Below, in pieces: positions 60,973-64,000 of a stretch of DNA of 64,000 nucleotides. This DNA comes from Oscillospiraceae bacterium (lineage in GTDB: Bacteria; Bacillota; Clostridia; Oscillospirales; Oscillospiraceae): positions 1 to 64,000 of the forward strand of contig JAFQFC010000045.1 of the NCBI GenBank assembly GCA_017415775.1, read 5' to 3'. Position 1 is the first letter of the stretch, and every line of letters starts with the position of its first letter. The position numbers and the translations under genes are program-made. The notes under the pieces are model-generated. The model made no database searches. It saw only the letters and a list, made by a program, of their open reading frames with translations, and was not told the DNA's origin.

Positions 60973-61026
60973 GTGTATTAGTCCGATTAGTACACCAAAG
61001 CTAACACGGATGCTGTCCGGTGTCAA
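60973..61026 (-). promoter_or_regulatory. Promoter and possible operator of the glycosyltransferase gene
   Basis: Minus strand TTGACA (61026-61021) and TAGCTT (61003-60998) are 17 bp apart. A 23-bp imperfect palindrome (60973-60995, outer arms GTGTA/TACAC, inner TC/GA) lies just downstream, where a repressor could sit. No cognate regulator was identified. Confidence 0.45.
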
Positions 61027-61199
61027 GACTTTTTCTGTGTCATGAGTATAGAAAATATTCCCTTAAGAAAAAAGAGGGCGAAAGTTTAAGATTTGTTGAA
61101 GACGAAATACCGTGCACTGTCCGTTTTTTGGGACGGAACTCTTGGTAGGATGGGTACAACAAGAGAAAGAACCGCCTGATGGACGAAAGGAGACCAAGC

Positions 61200-61424
61200 A
61201 TGAACAAGTTTTTCGATTATCTGGAAATGGACCTGCCCGACTGCATCATCCGTGAACTGCTGAGCTATATCCGCCGCTTTGCCGCCGCCGTGGCCGGTGA
61301 CATCCCGGTGGAGGGGAAGATGGGCAGCTATCCCTTCTGCGCCAGCGCCGAGGGCGAGGGCCGTGTGCGGGTCCATTGGGTGCAGGTGGGCCGGGAGCGG
61401 ATCGCCGTGGATGCGGTGGTATAA
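61200..61424 (+). CDS. Small hypothetical protein, 74 residues
   Basis: A short protein starting MNKFFDYLEMDLPDCIIREL and ending RVHWVQVGRERIAVDAVV. A helical N-terminal half is followed by a beta-like C-terminal half. It has no membrane segment and no recognised family. GAAAGGAGACC precedes the ATG at 61200, good support for translation. A region of possible promoter lies upstream in the 270-bp gap shared with the glycosyltransferase gene. Followed by a palindromic repeat. Confidence 0.6.
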   Translation: MNKFFDYLEMDLPDCIIRELLSYIRRFAAAVAGDIPVEGKMGSYPFCASAEGEGRVRVHWVQVGRERIAVDAVV

Positions 61425-61455
61425 TCACTGTTTGGGACATCCTGCTTCGACTGCG

Positions 61456-61517
61456 GCAGGCCGGGGTCGGCCTGCCCTACGAAAAGGCTGTGTAGGGCGT
61501 GCCGACCCGGCACGCCG
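61456..61517. repeat. Double-hairpin repeat with CCCTAC/GTAGGG arms
   Basis: Hairpin GGCAGGCCG/CGGCCTGCC (9 bp) is followed by CCCTAC ... GTAGGG and then hairpin GGCGTGCCG/CGGCACGCC (9 bp). Only one clear copy is in the window, though the layout is REP-like. Confidence 0.65.
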
Positions 61518-61534
61518 CCCGTTCTGCCCCCCTC

Positions 61535-61563
61535 TTGACATTTTCGCCTTTGGTGCATAAAAT
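61535..61563 (+). promoter_or_regulatory. Sigma-A promoter of cardiolipin synthase
   Basis: TTGACA (61535-61540) and TAAAAT (61558-61563) are 17 bp apart. Confidence 0.8.
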
Positions 61564-61619
61564 ATCCTGTAAAAGGACACAACGGTATGGCGTGATGCCG
61601 TATTTCACATCAATACGAT

Positions 61620-61657
61620 GCAGGCATCCGGGAATGAGGATGCCTGCGTTTATTTTC
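61620..61657 (+). promoter_or_regulatory. Leader hairpin, possible attenuator of cls
   Basis: GCAGGCATCC pairs perfectly with GGATGCCTGC and is followed by GTTTATTTTCC, 17 bp before the cls start. It lies downstream of the promoter, so it may be a leader terminator or mRNA stabiliser. Confidence 0.45.
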
Positions 61658-61673
61658 CGGGAAGGGACGATCC

Positions 61674-63248
61674 ATGAGCAAATCCTACACCGCCCAGCGT
61701 GGCGAAAAACTGAGAAAAAAGGGTCGCAAGGGACTTTTTAAGCTTCTCTTCAGCCGGACAGGTCTGGTGGCGGCGGTACTGCTGCTGAACATAGGCCTGC
61801 TGGTGGGAGTGGCGCTGCGGTTCCGGGACTATCTGGTGCCTTACGTGGGCATCACCACGGCCCTGAGCATTGTGCTGATGCTGGTGCTGGTGGGCAGCCG
61901 TGCCAACCCGACCGTGAAGGTGACGTGGCTTGTGCTGTTCATGGTGATGCCGGCGCTGGGTTTGGTGCTGTACGTCTACACCAAGAGCGATCTGGGTCAC
62001 CGGGCGCTGGGCGACCGTGTGCAGACCCTGATGAAAAGGACCCGTGACCTGCTGCCCCAGACGGCGGCAGCGGAGACGCTGCAGCGCACCGACGGCGGTG
62101 CGGCGGGTCTGAGCCGCTATCTGTGGAAGTGCGGCTTCCCCACGTATGACGGCTGCGACGTCACCTATTTCCCCAGCGGCGAGGCCAAGTTCGCCGCCAT
62201 GCTGGCAGAGCTGGAAAAGGCACGGGACTTCATCTTCCTGGAATACTTCATCGTGGAAGAGGGCGAGATGTGGAACGCCGTGCTGGAGGTGCTGGAGCGC
62301 AAGGCCCGTGAGGGCGTGGACGTGCGGGTGCTGTACGACGGCACCTGCGAGGTGGCGCTGGTGCCCCGTGGCTACGCCGCCCAGCTGCAGAAGCGTGGCT
62401 TGAAGGCCAAGGCCTTTGCGCCTCTGATGCCCTTCCTCTCCACCCATTATAATTACCGGGATCACCGCAAGATCCTGGTCATCGACGGACAGGTGGCCTT
62501 CACCGGCGGCGTGAATCTGGCCGACGAGTATATCAACGCCGTGGACCGGTTCGGACACTGGAAGGATACGGCCATCATGGTCCGGGGCGCAGCGGTGCAA
62601 AGCTTTACCCGGATGTTCCTGCAAATGTGGAGCATGGAGGGCAAAACGGCGGAATTTGACCGCTTTTTGTCCGTTCCGGTGGAAAGGGCAGAGAACGCCC
62701 GGGGCTTTGTCATCCCCTACGGCGACTGTCCGCTGGACGAGGACATGGTGGGTCAGCGGGTGTATATGGACATGCTGAACCGGGCGAAGCACTATGTCCA
62801 CATTTTCACCCCCTATCTCATTCTGGACGGCGAGATGGAGACGGCGCTGAAATTTGCCGCCGAGCGTGGTGTGGACGTGACGCTGATCCTGCCCGGCACG
62901 CCGGATAAGAAGGTCCCCTATGCCCTGGCGTGGAGCCACTACAGTGCGCTGCTGGACGCCGGTGTGAAGATCTACGAGTATGTGCCCGGTTTCCTCCACG
63001 CCAAGAGCTTCGTCTGCGACGACATCGAGGCGGTGGTGGGCACCATCAATCTGGACTACCGCAGCCTCTACCATCACTTTGAGTGCGCTGCCTATCTCTA
63101 CGATGTGACCTGCATCGGCGACATCGAGGCGGATTTCCAGACCACGCTGAAAAAGAGCCGCCGTGTCACACGCCAGACCATGAAGAAGGAGAAATGGTGG
63201 CGGCGGCTGACGGGCTTTTTGCTGAAGGCCTTAGCTCCCTTATTGTAA
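61674..63248 (+). CDS. cls: Cardiolipin synthase
   Basis: A 524-residue membrane enzyme joining two phosphatidylglycerols into cardiolipin. Two N-terminal hydrophobic segments (about residues 22-48 and 52-75) plus one near 83-105 precede two phospholipase D (HKD) motifs: HRKILVIDGQVAFTGG near residue 264 and HAKSFVCDDIEAVVGT near residue 442. It acts on the inner face of the membrane. GGGAAGGG precedes ATG. A promoter and a leader hairpin precede it. Confidence 0.95.
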   Translation: MSKSYTAQRGEKLRKKGRKGLFKLLFSRTGLVAAVLLLNIGLLVGVALRFRDYLVPYVGITTALSIVLMLVLVGSRANPTVKVTWLVLFMVMPALGLVLYVYTKSDLGHRALGDRVQTLMKRTRDLLPQTAAAETLQRTDGGAAGLSRYLWKCGFPTYDGCDVTYFPSGEAKFAAMLAELEKARDFIFLEYFIVEEGEMWNAVLEVLERKAREGVDVRVLYDGTCEVALVPRGYAAQLQKRGLKAKAFAPLMPFLSTHYNYRDHRKILVIDGQVAFTGGVNLADEYINAVDRFGHWKDTAIMVRGAAVQSFTRMFLQMWSMEGKTAEFDRFLSVPVERAENARGFVIPYGDCPLDEDMVGQRVYMDMLNRAKHYVHIFTPYLILDGEMETALKFAAERGVDVTLILPGTPDKKVPYALAWSHYSALLDAGVKIYEYVPGFLHAKSFVCDDIEAVVGTINLDYRSLYHHFECAAYLYDVTCIGDIEADFQTTLKKSRRVTRQTMKKEKWWRRLTGFLLKALAPLL

Positions 63249-63265
63249 TTCGTGCAAAACCTGTA

Positions 63266-63296
63266 GGGGAGGGCCTCTGTGCCCTCCCTTTTTGCT
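63266..63296 (+). terminator. Terminator of cls
   Basis: GGGAGGGC pairs with GCCCTCCC around CTCTGT, followed by TTTTTGC. Confidence 0.85.
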
Positions 63297-63352
63297 TGCT
63301 TTTTTGCGCCGATGTGGTATACTGCCACAAGGATCATCAAAGGAGAAACTCT

Positions 63353-63871
63353 ATGGACAACCTTTCCCTGCTGCTGGGTAACGGCTGCAGTTTATTGGCA
63401 ACGCTGAGCAATATGTTCGCCTCCACCCGCAAGACGGCACGGAGTGTGCTGCTGGTACAGAGCGTGGGACAGGCCTTTTACTTTGCCTGCGCCCTCTTCC
63501 TCAAAGCACCCAGCGGTGCGGTGCAGAATGCGGTGAGCATTGTGCGCAACCTCGTGGCCATGGGCAAAAAGAAGAGCAGCAAGTGGGTGGAATGGGCGCT
63601 GGTGGCCGCCGCCGTGGTGCTGGGCGTGGTGTTCAACAACCGTGGCCTCGCCGGCTGGCTGCCCATTGTGGGCAATCTGGAATACTCCCTGGCGGTGTTC
63701 CGCTATCGGGACGATCAGCGAAAGCTGAAGGCAGCGCTGGTGGTGTCCCTTATGATCTTCGTGGTGTTCAACCTCATCATCGGCAACTATGTGGGCGCTG
63801 TGGCCGACACGGTGGTGGCAGCGACCATGGTGGCAGACCTGTGGCGCACGAGGGAGAAGAAGGCGGCGTGA
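63353..63871 (+). CDS. YgjV-like inner membrane protein
   Basis: A 172-residue membrane protein with about five hydrophobic segments (LSLLLGNGCSLLATLSNMFA, VQSVGQAFYFACALFL, VEWALVAAAVVLGVVF, LPIVGNLEYSLAVF, LIIGNYVGAVADTVVA). The pattern fits the YgjV family (Imp-YgjV), whose role is unknown. GGAGAAAC precedes ATG. A -10 TATACT (63318-63323) with TTGCTT at 16 bp spacing suggests its own promoter. Confidence 0.8.
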   Translation: MDNLSLLLGNGCSLLATLSNMFASTRKTARSVLLVQSVGQAFYFACALFLKAPSGAVQNAVSIVRNLVAMGKKKSSKWVEWALVAAAVVLGVVFNNRGLAGWLPIVGNLEYSLAVFRYRDDQRKLKAALVVSLMIFVVFNLIIGNYVGAVADTVVAATMVADLWRTREKKAA

Positions 63872-63877
63872 GGCCGG

Positions 63878-63980
63878 GCCCCCTCATCCGTCACGGCGGG
63901 GAGAGACTTTCCGAAGTCGGTTGCCCCCTCATCCGTCACGGCTTCGCCGTGCCACCTTCCCCCGGAGGGGGAAGGCAAAT
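63878..63980. repeat. Dispersed CCCTCATCCG repeat, copy 6, one partial and one full
   Basis: A truncated unit (CCCCCTCATCCGTCACGG, 63878-63896) lies 30 bp before a full unit (63924-63980) with hairpins CACGGC/GCCGTG and CCTTCCCC/GGGGAAGG. The truncated unit breaks inside the inner hairpin. Confidence 0.8.
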
Positions 63981-64000
63981 AGGAAATAAAAAAGCAGGAC

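Overview
The window is a GC-rich (roughly 60%), densely coding stretch of a bacterial chromosome. The gene set points to an anaerobic, Gram-positive member of the Clostridia, most likely a gut Oscillospiraceae-type organism. Supporting signs are rubrerythrin, QueH, a YtvI-like sporulation membrane protein, small YrzB-like and UPF0291-like proteins, a cell-wall sorting motif of PQTGD type, and consensus sigma-A promoters (TTGACA-17-TATAAT). No rRNA, tRNA, phage, transposase or CRISPR locus was seen. Genus cannot be fixed from the sequence alone.

Layout. 0-5 kb: ABC exporter, S4-domain RNA-binding protein, small UPF0291-like protein and an XpaC/L12-like fusion, then a TetR regulator and a 29-residue microprotein. 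5.5-12.2 kb: hairpin array, an XRE-ProC fusion, rubrerythrin, Nudix hydrolase, small transporters, TcdA and a PrsA-like foldase. 12.3-18.5 kb: candidate non-coding RNA, YrzB-like protein, class A penicillin-binding protein, SerC and a ClC channel. 18.6-27.9 kb: second hairpin array, two tandem metallo-beta-lactamase-fold lipoproteins and a 2,257-residue wall-anchored PHP protein. 28-32 kb: YibE/F protein, DUF2089-like regulator, YhiN-like flavoprotein and YqgF.

32.2-35.8 kb holds the core block rpmG-secE-nusG, rplK-rplA and rplJ-rplL with an L10 leader. 35.9-42.4 kb: ACT-domain protein, YtvI, EamA transporter, CCA-adding enzyme, MurC and a YbaK-type deacylase. 43.1-46.8 kb: dnaG-rpoD-cupin. 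48.4-50.1 kb: QueH with an Fe-S flavoprotein. 50.4-53.7 kb: VTC polyphosphate polymerase, DUF4956 and CotH. 53.7-56.5 kb: a two-gene redox operon of unknown substrate. 56.7-59.5 kb: DUF1287 protein with a two-component system. 59.7-63.9 kb: glycosyltransferase, cardiolipin synthase and a YgjV-like protein.

The least explained features are intergenic. Two families of hairpin arrays (spacer GTGATATT at 5.5 and 18.6 kb; spacer TCGATAT at 30.3 and 46.8 kb) share one layout: short palindromes separated by a constant spacer that flips orientation at the centre. In the two full pairs there are four spacers on each side, and hairpin sequences differ while pairing is kept. A third dispersed family (CCCTCATCCG... 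hairpin ...CCTTCCCC) sits between many genes. A minus-strand segment at 12.3-12.46 kb folds as a three-way junction ending in a U tract and may be an undescribed small RNA.

Gene starts were chosen by Shine-Dalgarno position and family length; all family assignments are from recognised motifs read by eye, not from searches.
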